Source: Flavobacterium difficile
GTDB lineage: Bacteria; Bacteroidota; Bacteroidia; Flavobacteriales; Flavobacteriaceae
Assembly: GCF_011392115.1 (NCBI RefSeq)
Contig: NZ_JAAJBT010000002.1
Location: forward strand, 558,001-622,000
DNA length: 64,000 bases
Reading direction: 5' to 3'
Shown here one piece after another: positions 27,091-35,516 of the stretch. The notes beneath the pieces are model-generated. The model saw nothing but the letters and a program-made list of their open reading frames with translations. It was not told the DNA's origin and ran no database searches. The translations under genes were made by a program, and so were the position numbers. Position 1 is the stretch's first letter; every line of letters begins with the position of its first letter.

Positions 27091-27474
27091 ATGCAAAAAC
27101 AATTAGATGCAGTAAAATTATTTCATACCACATACGGATTAGGAGTTAGTACTGAAATGAAAGCTGATTTAGGCGAACAAAAAAACCAACTTCGTTTTGA
27201 ATTGATGAAGGAAGAAAATGAAGAATATTTAGAAGCGGTTCAGAATAATGATATTGTTGAAATTGCAGATGCTTTAGGCGATATGCTTTATATTCTATGC
27301 GGTACGATTTTAGAACATGGTTTACAACATAAAATTGAAGCGGTATTTGATGAAATTCAAAGAAGCAACATGAGCAAATTAGGAGAAGATGGCAAACCCA
27401 TTTATCGAGAAGATGGAAAGGTATTGAAAGGACCTAATTACTTTAAGCCTAATTTTGAAGCAATATTGAAGTAG
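27091..27474 (+). CDS. MazG-like nucleoside triphosphate pyrophosphohydrolase
   Basis: 127 residues of the all-alpha NTP-pyrophosphatase type: the metal-binding motif EENEEYLEA followed by EIADALGDMLYIL (E-x-x-D). It probably hydrolyses a nucleotide to its monophosphate, possibly for house-cleaning. The C-terminal GKPIYREDGKVLKGPNYFKP is typical of this subfamily, often annotated as phosphoribosyl-ATP pyrophosphohydrolase-like although no histidine genes are nearby. Confidence 0.87.
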   Translation: MQKQLDAVKLFHTTYGLGVSTEMKADLGEQKNQLRFELMKEENEEYLEAVQNNDIVEIADALGDMLYILCGTILEHGLQHKIEAVFDEIQRSNMSKLGEDGKPIYREDGKVLKGPNYFKPNFEAILK

Positions 27475-27480
27475 TTTTAA

Positions 27481-27627
27481 GTCTCAGTCGCAGTCTCAGT
27501 GGCAGTCTCAGTGGCAGTTGCAGTTGGCAGTTTTGTGAATTGTAATAAAAAAAAGTCTCAGTTTTCAATAATGAAAATTGAGACTTTTTACTGTAAACTG
27601 TGACTGTAAACTGTAAACTGTGACTGA
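27481..27627. repeat. CAGT-rich short repeats flanking a terminator
   Basis: Repeats of GTCTCAGT/GGCAGT (27481-27530) and of CTGTAAACTGTGA (about 27590-27627) lie on either side of the terminator between the MazG-like gene and ilvE. Confidence 0.75.
27547..27589. terminator. Bidirectional terminator
   Basis: AAAAAGTCTCA / TGAGACTTTTT with an inner TTTC/GAAA pair; T-runs on both strands serve the convergent MazG-like and ilvE genes. Confidence 0.9.
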
Positions 27628-27630
27628 TTA

Positions 27631-28695
27631 CTAAACCTTTACTGTCCAGTTAAACGTATCTTCTGCTAATTTATATTGGATATTGTTTAATTTTTCTTTG
27701 ATTTCTAAAGCAAAAGAATTTTCTAATTTGGGTAATTCGAAGTATTCATCTTTAAATGAGAAGCCGACTATCGGATTTATAACAGCAGCTGTTCCAGCAC
27801 CAAAAATTTCTTTTAAGGTTCCGTTTTTCGCGGCAGCCACTAATTCTTCTACTAAAACAGGACGAACTTCGGTGGCAATATTATCTCTTTTAGCGATATC
27901 TAATACTGATTTTCTGGTTACACCATCTAAAATTCTTTCAGAAGTTGGTGCTGTTAATAAGGTATCACCAATTCTAAAAAACACATTCATGGTTCCAGCT
28001 TCTTCTAATTTTGTATGTGTAGCGTCATCTGTCCATATAATTTGTTGAAAACCTAAATCGTTTGCTAACTTGGTTGGATAAAATTGAGCAGAATAATTTC
28101 CTGCCGCTTTTGCAGCGCCAATTCCACCATTTGCAGCACGGCTAAAATGTTCTGCGATAATTACCTTAACTTCTCCAGAATAATAAGATTTAGCTGGAGA
28201 AAGGATAATCATGAATCGATATTGAGAAGAAGGTTGCGCAATTACACCACTTCCAATCGCAATCATAAATGGTCTAATGTATAAGGAATTTCCGTTTCCG
28301 AATTTTACCCAATCTTTCTCTAGGTTTAATAATTTTTTTAAACCATCAATAAAAATAGTTTCAGGAACTTCTGGCATCGCCATACGAACGGCACTTTTAT
28401 TGAAACGCGCGTGATTTTCATCTGGACGAAATAACCAAACATCATCATTTTCGTCTTTGTATGCTTTCATACCTTCAAAAATCGCTTGTCCGTAATGGAA
28501 AACTTTTGCAGAAGGGTCAATTGTAAAAGGTTCATAAGCCTTGATTACAGGTTGTTCCCAAGCACCATTTTTAAAATCACATATTAACATGTGATCTGTA
28601 AAGGTGTTTCCAAAAGTTAAGTTTTCAAAATCAACTTCATTAATTTTTGAAGTTTCATTTTTTATAATTTTAATATCTGTATTGCTACTATTCAT
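27631..28695 (-). CDS. ilvE: Branched-chain amino acid aminotransferase
   Basis: 354 residues, the size of the class IV aminotransferase of the eukaryote-like BCAT type. FHYGQAIFEGMKAYK, YIRPFMIAIG, AAGNYSAQFYPTKLAND and EAGTMNVFF are typical. It transfers the amino group between branched-chain amino acids and glutamate with PLP, in both synthesis and breakdown of Val, Leu and Ile. Own promoter; not near other ilv/leu genes. Confidence 0.95.
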   Translation of the reverse strand: MNSSNTDIKIIKNETSKINEVDFENLTFGNTFTDHMLICDFKNGAWEQPVIKAYEPFTIDPSAKVFHYGQAIFEGMKAYKDENDDVWLFRPDENHARFNKSAVRMAMPEVPETIFIDGLKKLLNLEKDWVKFGNGNSLYIRPFMIAIGSGVIAQPSSQYRFMIILSPAKSYYSGEVKVIIAEHFSRAANGGIGAAKAAGNYSAQFYPTKLANDLGFQQIIWTDDATHTKLEEAGTMNVFFRIGDTLLTAPTSERILDGVTRKSVLDIAKRDNIATEVRPVLVEELVAAAKNGTLKEIFGAGTAAVINPIVGFSFKDEYFELPKLENSFALEIKEKLNNIQYKLAEDTFNWTVKV

Positions 28696-28730
28696 TGTAA
28701 GTTTGGGTATGTGTTGTATTTATATTTTTA

Positions 28731-28738
28731 CAAATTTA
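28731..28738 (-). promoter_or_regulatory. -7 box TAAATTTG (minus strand)
   Basis: Matches TAnnTTTG on the minus strand, 35 bp before the ilvE ATG. Confidence 0.6.
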
Positions 28739-28803
28739 TTAAATAAATTATTCTTTAGGATTCATTTTTTGAATAATTATTAACAAAGTTTATCATAAAT
28801 AAT

Positions 28804-28811
28804 TAAATTTG
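28804..28811 (+). promoter_or_regulatory. -7 box TAAATTTG
   Basis: Matches TAnnTTTG, 30 bp before the ATG at 28842. It overlaps the start of the longer frame at 28809, so the downstream ATG is used. Confidence 0.6.
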
Positions 28812-28841
28812 TTTTTTAAAATGCAATTAAATTCTATTACT

Positions 28842-29336
28842 ATGAAAAAAATAATCGCAATCGCTACATTATCAGTAGTATTAATTTCTTGTAACAAGAA
28901 AGAGGATGTGGTGAAAAAATCTTCTTCAGAAATAGTTTATGCTTCTTTTGGAGATAAAATTTCGGAAAAAAACGCCATTTCTAAAGAAGAAATGTTAGCA
29001 AAATATAAAAGTTTGAAAAGCGGTGATACGCTTACTGTTAAATTAAGTACAAAAATTAATGAGATTTGTCAGAATAAAGGTTGTTGGATGACTTTAGATT
29101 TAGGTGATGAAAAAAATGCCTTTGTGAAATTTAAAGATTATGCTTTTTTTGTACCAATGAATGCCCAAAAAAGAGAAGCTGTAGTTGAAGGAAAGGCTTT
29201 TGTAGAAGAAACTTCTGTAGCTGAATTAAAACATTATGCCGAAGATGAAGGGAAATCTGCAGAAGAAATAGCAAAGATTACTGAGCCAAAAACAGAGTAT
29301 AAATTTTTAGCAAATGGCGTTTTAATTTCTAAATAA
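28842..29336 (+). CDS. DUF4920 family lipoprotein
   Basis: 164 residues with a lipoprotein signal (VVLISC, Cys 17). The domain with EICQNKGCWMTLDL and MNAQKREAVVEGKAFVEETSV matches DUF4920, a flavobacterial family with a conserved CxxxGCWM motif that suggests metal or redox function (inference). The next gene starts inside its stop codon (TAATG), so the two are translationally coupled. Confidence 0.88.
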   Translation: MKKIIAIATLSVVLISCNKKEDVVKKSSSEIVYASFGDKISEKNAISKEEMLAKYKSLKSGDTLTVKLSTKINEICQNKGCWMTLDLGDEKNAFVKFKDYAFFVPMNAQKREAVVEGKAFVEETSVAELKHYAEDEGKSAEEIAKITEPKTEYKFLANGVLISK

Positions 29337-29767
29337 TGAGATATTTAATTGTTGTTTTTTCTTTTTTATTAATGAGTTGTACTTCGAATAAATCAGAAGA
29401 GAAAAAAGAAAGTTCTGAAAAACCTCAAGAAGAATTTCAAATGTACGAAGCTTCTGAAATGGCTACATTGATGGAACAAATGTATGTACATAATGCACAA
29501 CTTCGTGATAAGATTATAAAAAACGATTCGTTAGGAAGTTTGCCAGATTATTTTTCGAAAATTACAAAAGCTTCCATGACAAAGGGGAAAGAAAGAGACG
29601 ACTTTTTTAATGAGAAAGCTAAAGTTTTTATCAAAGCACAAACCGAAATTTATGCTTCAGAAAATACCAAACAAAGTTTCAATTCTATGGTAGATGCTTG
29701 TATTAGTTGTCATGAAGTGAAATGTGGTGGACCAATTGAAAGAATTAAAACCTTGTATATTAAGTAA
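29336..29767 (+). CDS. Cytochrome c-like lipoprotein
   Basis: 143 residues with a lipoprotein signal (SFLLMSC, Cys 15) and one haem-attachment motif CISCH near the C-terminus, followed by a second pair of residues EVKCGGP. The rest is helical (MYEASEMATLMEQMYVHNAQL), as in cytochrome c'-like four-helix proteins. It overlaps the DUF4920 gene by one base and probably works with it. Confidence 0.85.
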   Translation: MRYLIVVFSFLLMSCTSNKSEEKKESSEKPQEEFQMYEASEMATLMEQMYVHNAQLRDKIIKNDSLGSLPDYFSKITKASMTKGKERDDFFNEKAKVFIKAQTEIYASENTKQSFNSMVDACISCHEVKCGGPIERIKTLYIK

Positions 29768-29956
29768 ATTTTCTTTTGATCATTATATTTAAACCAGAAT
29801 GAAATATCTGTTTTTTTTGATTTTTTAAAGTCTCACAGTTTCCCAAACAAGCTCTATAAATACTGTTTGTTGTAACAATAGTTATAAAATACTTAAAATT
29901 TGATGTTTTAAAACCATTAGTAAAACTTTTTCGTAATTTTATATAAACAATCAGAT

Positions 29957-30478
29957 ATGAAAAATATTTTTATCATTTTAGCAGCTTTTAGTTTTGTTTC
30001 TTGTACGAGTCAAAATTCAGACAAAATAAAAGAAACGACTCTGAAAACCACTAAAAAAACAGAAACTAAAAAAGACACTATGAGTTTAAAAATTGTAAAA
30101 ACAGATGCCGAATGGAAAGCACTGCTTACTCCAGAAGAATATGCTGTTTTAAGAGAAAAAGGTACAGAACGACCTTACACTGGAGAATATGACAAACATT
30201 TTGAAAAAGGAATGTATGTATGTGCTGCTTGTGAAAATCCATTGTTTACATCAGATACAAAATTTGATTCTCATTGTGGTTGGCCCTCTTTTGATCAAGC
30301 AATCAAAGGTTCGACTACTTATCATAAAGATACCTCATTTGGCATGATTAGAACCGAAGTAATGTGTGCAAAATGTGACGGACATTTAGGACATGTTTTC
30401 GATGATGGACCGAAAGAAACAACTGGGCAACGTTATTGTACGAATTCCGTATCCATAAAGTTTATTCCATCCAAATAA
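29957..30478 (+). CDS. msrB: Peptide-methionine (R)-S-oxide reductase, lipoprotein form
   Basis: 173 residues. The signal (FSFVSC) marks a lipoprotein, so it repairs proteins outside the cytoplasm. The SelR/MsrB domain has zinc pairs CAAC and CAKC, GWPSFDQAI, HLGHVFDDGP and the catalytic Cys in RYCTNS. It reduces methionine-R-sulfoxide. Own terminator; msrA is not adjacent. Confidence 0.95.
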   Translation: MKNIFIILAAFSFVSCTSQNSDKIKETTLKTTKKTETKKDTMSLKIVKTDAEWKALLTPEEYAVLREKGTERPYTGEYDKHFEKGMYVCAACENPLFTSDTKFDSHCGWPSFDQAIKGSTTYHKDTSFGMIRTEVMCAKCDGHLGHVFDDGPKETTGQRYCTNSVSIKFIPSK

Positions 30479-30484
30479 AAATAT

Positions 30485-30519
30485 AAGGCATTTTAATTCA
30501 ACTTGAAATGCCTTTTTTA
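30485..30519 (+). terminator. Intrinsic terminator
   Basis: AAGGCATTT / AAATGCCTT with a 12-nt loop and T-run behind msrB. Confidence 0.85.
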
Positions 30520-30610
30520 TTTTCTGTAAAAAACAAATTAAACTAAATTTTCTCATTCTAATATATAATTTTATCTTCGCAACTGCGTTATTATAGAATA
30601 ACAGAAAAAA

Positions 30611-31627
30611 ATGTTAAGAAAACTATTGCTTTTTTTTATGGTCTTTGTTACGCCTATTTATGCGCAAGTAGGAGGCCAATCAGTATATCAGTTTTTAAAT
30701 TTAGTGCAATCTCCACGACAAGCAGCTTTGGGAGGAAAAACCGTTACTATTGTCGATTACGATGTGAATCAGGCTTTTTTTAATCCCGCCACAATTAATG
30801 CAAAAATGCACAATCAATTGGCTACTAATTATAGTAACTATTTTGGTGAAGTAACCTACGGAACTGCTGCTTATGCCTATACTTACGACAGACATGTTCA
30901 AACGTTTCATGTGGGTGCAAACTATGTGAACTATGGAAATTTTGATGGTTATGATGAGTTTGGAAATGCAACTAATAGTTTTACAGGTTCTGAAGGAGCC
31001 TTATCTTTCGGATATTCCTATAATATTCCATGGACTAATTTTTATGCCGGCGCCAATGTGAAATTCATAACTTCAGTTCTAGAAACTTATAATTCATTTG
31101 GAGTTGCTACCGATATTGGTTTTTTGTATGTTGATGATAGAAATGATATCAATTACGGCTTGTCGTTTAGAAATATTGGTTATCAAATTACTCCTTATGA
31201 AACTACACGAGAAAAACTCCCATTTGAAATAACTGCTGGTATTTCGCAATTGGTAGAAAATGTTCCTATTCGTTGGCATTTAACTTTTGAAAATTTACAA
31301 CAATGGAATATTGCTTTTTCAAATCCAAACCGAGCACAAGGAAGTTTAGATGGTTCCACTGAAGAAGAAAAAGTATCCTTTTTTAATAATGCTTTGCGAC
31401 ATGTAATTATGGGAGCAGAGTTGTTTCCAGAAAAAGCGTTTAATATTCGTTTGGGTTATAATTTTCGACGTGGACAAGAATTAAATATTATCGATCAGCG
31501 AAATTTCTCAGGAATTTCAGCGGGTTTTAGTTTGAGATTTAATAAAGTACGATTCGATTTTTCGCATTCTCGTTATACTGTTGCAGCCAATTCAAGTATT
31601 TTCGGATTAATGATTAATTTGGATTAG
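30611..31627 (+). CDS. porQ: Type IX secretion system protein PorQ
   Basis: 338 residues with a signal peptide (ending TPIYAQ). The N-terminal motif YQFLNLVQSPRQAALGG and the outer-membrane beta-barrel pattern with GVATDIGFLY are typical of PorQ, which helps attach T9SS cargo to the cell surface. The linkage to cmk downstream is common in Bacteroidota. A TATCTTCG sequence upstream is close to a -7 box. Confidence 0.93.
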   Translation: MLRKLLLFFMVFVTPIYAQVGGQSVYQFLNLVQSPRQAALGGKTVTIVDYDVNQAFFNPATINAKMHNQLATNYSNYFGEVTYGTAAYAYTYDRHVQTFHVGANYVNYGNFDGYDEFGNATNSFTGSEGALSFGYSYNIPWTNFYAGANVKFITSVLETYNSFGVATDIGFLYVDDRNDINYGLSFRNIGYQITPYETTREKLPFEITAGISQLVENVPIRWHLTFENLQQWNIAFSNPNRAQGSLDGSTEEEKVSFFNNALRHVIMGAELFPEKAFNIRLGYNFRRGQELNIIDQRNFSGISAGFSLRFNKVRFDFSHSRYTVAANSSIFGLMINLD

Positions 31628-31633
31628 AAAAAG

Positions 31634-31913
31634 TTAAAAGAGTCAAGTTAAAAGAGTCAAGTGAAAAGAGCCAAGTTAAAAGAGTCAAGTGAAAAGAGCC
31701 AAGTTAAAAGGGCCAAGTTAAAAGAGCCAAGTTAAAAGAGCCAAGTGAAAAGAGCCAAGTTAAAAGAGTCAAGTGAAAAGAGCCAAGTTAAAAGAGTCAA
31801 GTGAAAAGAGTCAAGTGAAAAGAGTCATGTGAAAAGAGTCATGTGAAAAGAGCCAAGTTAAAAGAGCCAAGTTAAAAGAGCCAAGTGAAAAGAGCCAAGT
31901 GAAAAGTGAACTG
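31634..31913. repeat. 14-bp tandem repeat array upstream of cmk
   Basis: About 19 copies of AAAAGAGYCAAGTK without spacers. Variants alternate between GTCAAG and GCCAAG; two units have GTCATG. Confidence 0.93.
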
Positions 31914-31979
31914 ATTCTAGCGGAATCAAACATTCATAAACAAAATAATTAAATCAAGTGAGATTCTAGCGGAATCAAA
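31913..31979. repeat. Two copies of a small palindromic repeat
   Basis: GATTCTAGCGGAATCAAA occurs at 31913-31930 and 31962-31979. Each can form a GATTC/GAATC hairpin. The second ends 10 bp before the cmk ATG. Confidence 0.8.
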
Positions 31980-31989
31980 TGTTACATAT

Positions 31990-32691
31990 ATGAAAAAAAT
32001 TACGATTGCAATAGATGGATTTTCGTCAACAGGAAAAAGTACATTAGCCAAGCAAATCGCCAAACATTTAGGTTATGTTTTTGTAGATTCTGGAGCCATG
32101 TATAGAGCCATAACGTATTATGCTATGAAAAATAATTTCATTTCAGAGACGCATTTGGATACTGCTAAATTAATTGAAAATTTACCTTTCGTTACCTTGC
32201 AATTTCGAGTTAATGAAGCGTTAGGATTTGCAGAAATGTATTTAAATAATGAAAATGTAGAACTCAATATTCGAACTATTGAAGTTTCACGTTTAGTGAG
32301 TAAAATTGCAGCAATTTCTGAAGTTCGAGCAAAATTAGTGGAACAACAACAAGAAATGGGAAAAAACAAAGGTATTGTGATGGATGGTAGAGATATCGGA
32401 ACCGTAGTTTTTCCAGATGCCGATTTGAAATTATTTATGACGGCAAGTACAGAAACAAAAGCGCAACGCCGATTTGACGAATTAGTTGAAAAAGGTCAGC
32501 ACGTCACTTTTGAGGAAGTATTACAAAACGTTCAAGAACGAGATTATATCGACACACATAGAGAAGATTCTCCTTTAGTAAAAGCTGAAGATGCGATTGA
32601 AATAGACAATTCTCATTTATCCAAAAAAGAACAATTTGAGTTAGTGATGGAGTTGGTGAATGAGGTTTTGCAAGAGCCAAGTGAAAAGTAA
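31990..32691 (+). CDS. cmk: Cytidylate kinase
   Basis: 233 residues. P-loop GFSSTGKST, FVDSGAMYRAITYYA and DGRDIGTVVFPDADLKLFMTA are typical of CMP/dCMP kinase. It phosphorylates CMP with ATP. The last codons (EPSEK and stop) are written in the 14-bp repeat that continues downstream, so the repeat has entered the 3' end of the gene. rpsA follows, the linkage found in many bacteria. Confidence 0.95.
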   Translation: MKKITIAIDGFSSTGKSTLAKQIAKHLGYVFVDSGAMYRAITYYAMKNNFISETHLDTAKLIENLPFVTLQFRVNEALGFAEMYLNNENVELNIRTIEVSRLVSKIAAISEVRAKLVEQQQEMGKNKGIVMDGRDIGTVVFPDADLKLFMTASTETKAQRRFDELVEKGQHVTFEEVLQNVQERDYIDTHREDSPLVKAEDAIEIDNSHLSKKEQFELVMELVNEVLQEPSEK

Positions 32692-32800
32692 AAAGAGCCA
32701 AGTAAAATGAGCCAAGTGAAAAGAGTTAAGTAAAAAGAGCCAAGTAAAAAGAGCCAAGTAAAAAGAGTCAAGGAAAAAGAGCCAAGGAAAAAGTGTAAAA
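32674..32800. repeat. 14-bp tandem repeat array downstream of cmk
   Basis: About nine more degenerate copies of the AAAAGAGYCAAGT unit, overlapping the end of cmk. They belong to the same family as the upstream array. Confidence 0.9.
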
Positions 32801-32932
32801 AAAAGTAAAAACAGAGCTTTTTATTTTTAAACACTTCTTGCTAAAATGCTTTACTGATTTAAATACTTTTTTCTTTTTACTTTTTCCTTGGTTCTTTTTT
32901 TTGCAAAACATTTGTATTTACCAAAAAAATAG

Positions 32933-32940
32933 TATCTTTG
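32933..32940 (+). promoter_or_regulatory. rpsA -7 box TATCTTTG
   Basis: Matches TAnnTTTG, with a TTTG about 20 bp upstream as the -33 element (ACATTTGTATT). Transcription would begin near 32947, giving an rpsA leader of about 115 nt. Confidence 0.7.
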
Positions 32941-33060
32941 CACACCTTTTGGCGGAGTAGAGTTTTCAATTGGTATTCAACTATTTACGTAAAACACTGT
33001 TGTTGTTTTAATCTGCATGAAATAAACTCGAACAAACACAACATACAAAATAATAAAAGC
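32941..33060 (+). promoter_or_regulatory. Long 5' leader of rpsA
   Basis: About 115 nt between the -7 box and the rpsA ATG, without a Shine-Dalgarno sequence. It contains pairing possibilities (TTTTCAATTGG/ATTCAACTA region). Autogenous control of S1 through its own leader is known in Escherichia coli; here it is only a possibility. Confidence 0.4.
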
Positions 33061-34845
33061 ATGTCTGAATTAAACAAAGAACAAGAGTCATTTTTAGCAG
33101 ATTTCAACTGGCATAACTATGCTGAAGGAATTGATCCAATTGACGCAGACAACTTACAAGAATTTGAAAATTTAGTAACAAAAACTTTCATCTCAACTTC
33201 TGACGAAGAAGTAGTAGAAGGAGTAGTAGTTAGAATCACTGACAGAGATGTTATTGTTGATATCAACGCTAAATCTGAAGGTGTTATTTCTTTAAATGAA
33301 TTCCGTTACAATCCTTCTTTAAAAGTAGGTGACAAAGTAGAAGTATTAATCGACATCCGTGAGGATAAAACAGGTCAATTAGTATTATCTCACAAAAAAG
33401 CAAGAACAATCAAAGCATGGGATAGAGTTATTTCTGCTAACGAAACTGGAGAAATTGTTAACGGTTTTGTGAAATGTAGAACTAAAGGTGGAATGATTGT
33501 TGACGTATTTGGTATTGAAGCTTTCTTACCAGGTTCTCAAATCGATGTGAAACCAATCCGTGATTACGATCAATACGTAAACAAAACTATGGAATTTAAA
33601 GTTGTGAAAATTAATCACGAATTTAAAAACGTAGTTGTTTCTCATAAAGCACTTATCGAAGCTGATATCGAAGTACAGAAAAAAGAAATCATCGGTCAAT
33701 TAGAAAAAGGACAAGTATTAGAAGGTGTGGTTAAAAACATTACTTCTTACGGAGTGTTCATTGACTTAGGTGGTGTAGATGGATTAATCCATATTACTGA
33801 CTTATCTTGGTCTCGTATCAATCACCCAAGTGAAGTATTAGAATTAGACCAAAAATTAAATGTTGTAATCTTAGATTTCGATGACGAGAAAACAAGAATT
33901 CAATTAGGTTTAAAACAATTAAACGCTCATCCATGGGATGCTTTATCTGCTGAATTAAATGTTGGTGATAAAGTAAAAGGTAAAGTAGTTGTTTTAGCTG
34001 ATTACGGTGCTTTCATTGAAGTAGCTGAAGGAGTTGAAGGATTAATTCACGTTTCTGAAATGTCATGGTCTACACATTTACGTTCTGCTCAAGATTTCGT
34101 AAAAGTAGGAGATACTGTTGAAGCAGTAATCTTAACTTTAGATAGAGATGATAGAAAAATGTCATTAGGTATCAAACAAATGACACAAGATCCATGGACT
34201 GGAATTACTGAGAAATTCCCAGTAGGTTCTAAACATACAGGTATCGTTAGAAACTTTACTAACTTCGGAATTTTTGTTGAATTACAAGAAGGAATCGATG
34301 GTTTAGTTTATATTTCTGATTTATCTTGGACTAAAAAAATCAAACATCCATCTGAATTTGTTAACGTTGGTGATAAATTAGAGGTTGTTGTATTAGAATT
34401 AGATGTTGATGCACGTAAATTATCTTTAGGTCATAAACAAACTTTAGACAATCCTTGGGACAAGCATGAAGCTGCTTATGCAGTAGGTACAGTTCACACT
34501 GGTACTGTTTCTGAAATTGTTGACAAAGGTGCTACAGTAGAATTTTCTGAAGACGTTCAAGGATTCGTTCCAACACGTCATTTAGAAAAAGAAGACGGTA
34601 AAAAATTGAAAAAAGGGGATTCAATTGAATTTAAAGTTATCGAATTTAACAAAGAATTCAAAAGAATCGTTGCTTCACATACAGCTACATTCAGAGAAGA
34701 AGAAGAGAAAAACTTCAAATCAGCTTCTAACGAATCTAGCAATAATAATGTAGCTTCATCTTCTAACAATGCTGAAAAATCTACTTTAGGTGATATCGAC
34801 GCATTAATGGAATTAAAAGCAAGAATGGAAAAAGGAGGAAACTAA
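33061..34845 (+). CDS. rpsA: 30S ribosomal protein S1
   Basis: 594 residues with six S1 RNA-binding domains (starting at about residues 55, 135, 220, 310, 395 and 480), for example YGVFIDLGGVDGLIHITDLS in the third. It helps mRNA bind the 30S subunit. The ATG at 33061 is used; a frame extended to 32938 would begin inside the promoter. The tail is Ser/Asn-rich before the final helix. Terminator behind. Confidence 0.95.
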   Translation: MSELNKEQESFLADFNWHNYAEGIDPIDADNLQEFENLVTKTFISTSDEEVVEGVVVRITDRDVIVDINAKSEGVISLNEFRYNPSLKVGDKVEVLIDIREDKTGQLVLSHKKARTIKAWDRVISANETGEIVNGFVKCRTKGGMIVDVFGIEAFLPGSQIDVKPIRDYDQYVNKTMEFKVVKINHEFKNVVVSHKALIEADIEVQKKEIIGQLEKGQVLEGVVKNITSYGVFIDLGGVDGLIHITDLSWSRINHPSEVLELDQKLNVVILDFDDEKTRIQLGLKQLNAHPWDALSAELNVGDKVKGKVVVLADYGAFIEVAEGVEGLIHVSEMSWSTHLRSAQDFVKVGDTVEAVILTLDRDDRKMSLGIKQMTQDPWTGITEKFPVGSKHTGIVRNFTNFGIFVELQEGIDGLVYISDLSWTKKIKHPSEFVNVGDKLEVVVLELDVDARKLSLGHKQTLDNPWDKHEAAYAVGTVHTGTVSEIVDKGATVEFSEDVQGFVPTRHLEKEDGKKLKKGDSIEFKVIEFNKEFKRIVASHTATFREEEEKNFKSASNESSNNNVASSSNNAEKSTLGDIDALMELKARMEKGGN

Positions 34846-34868
34846 TTTTTCAAATTCTAAATCCTATT

Positions 34869-34901
34869 AAATCCCAATCAGCAATGGTTGGGATTTTTTT
34901 T
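34869..34901 (+). terminator. Intrinsic terminator
   Basis: AAATCCCAA / TTGGGATTT with T8, behind rpsA. Confidence 0.88.
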
Positions 34902-34930
34902 ATATGATTTGGAAACTATTATTAAATTGC

Positions 34931-34938
34931 TATTTTTG
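34931..34938 (+). promoter_or_regulatory. -7 box TATTTTTG
   Basis: Matches TAnnTTTG, 20 bp before the BLUF gene ATG. Confidence 0.55.
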
Positions 34939-34958
34939 TTTAAGTACTGTAGCAAAAT

Positions 34959-35381
34959 ATGAAACACATTATTTATTTAAGTTCTGCGACTGAATTGCTT
35001 TCAGATCAAGAAATTAATTTATTGTTGAAAACTTCAAGAGAGAATAACAAAAAAAACAATATTACTGGTTTGTTATTGTATTGTGATGGAAATTTTCTTC
35101 AGGTTTTAGAAGGAGAAAATGAAGTTATAGATGCAATTTTTTCTATAATTTCAACTGATAGAAGACATAAAAATATTATTGTCGTTGCTAATGAGTGCAT
35201 AGAAAAAAGAAGTTTCGAAGAATGGAAAATGGGATATAGTGTTGTAGATAAAAATTTCTTAATTCAGAATAAAGAGATAAATCCCTTTCAATTAAGTACA
35301 ACCAACAATTTGAATTTAATTGTAAAAACTTTTATTGATATTTTCTTAAAATCTCATAGAAGTAGAATACTTTACAACTAA
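34959..35381 (+). CDS. BLUF-domain blue-light receptor (single domain)
   Basis: 140 residues. The BLUF pattern is complete: Tyr 6 in HIIYLSSAT, Asn and Gln in NNITGLLLYCDGNFLQVLEG, and FEEWKMGY near the end of the domain. BLUF domains bind FAD and sense blue light. No output domain is attached; the remaining 40 residues form a short helical tail, so it must signal by protein contact. Own promoter box. The partner is unknown. Confidence 0.92.
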   Translation: MKHIIYLSSATELLSDQEINLLLKTSRENNKKNNITGLLLYCDGNFLQVLEGENEVIDAIFSIISTDRRHKNIIVVANECIEKRSFEEWKMGYSVVDKNFLIQNKEINPFQLSTTNNLNLIVKTFIDIFLKSHRSRILYN

Positions 35382-35516
35382 ATTTAAAAATATTATTTTC
35401 TTAATTATTGTCAGCTTTACTTATCATTTTTTAAATTATTAATAATTTATTTTGATTTATTAAAACCAAACGAATCGTTTTCTCGTAAATGCATTTATAA
35501 CTTTAAAATCATAAAC

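Noticed and set aside
31634..31913. CRISPR array
   Set aside because: The 14-mers follow each other without spacers and no cas genes are near; it is a plain tandem repeat.
32613..32834. Minus-strand frame of 73 codons over the repeat array
   Set aside because: It consists of translated 14-bp repeats (LGSF/LTLF) and overlaps cmk; there is no family or promoter support.
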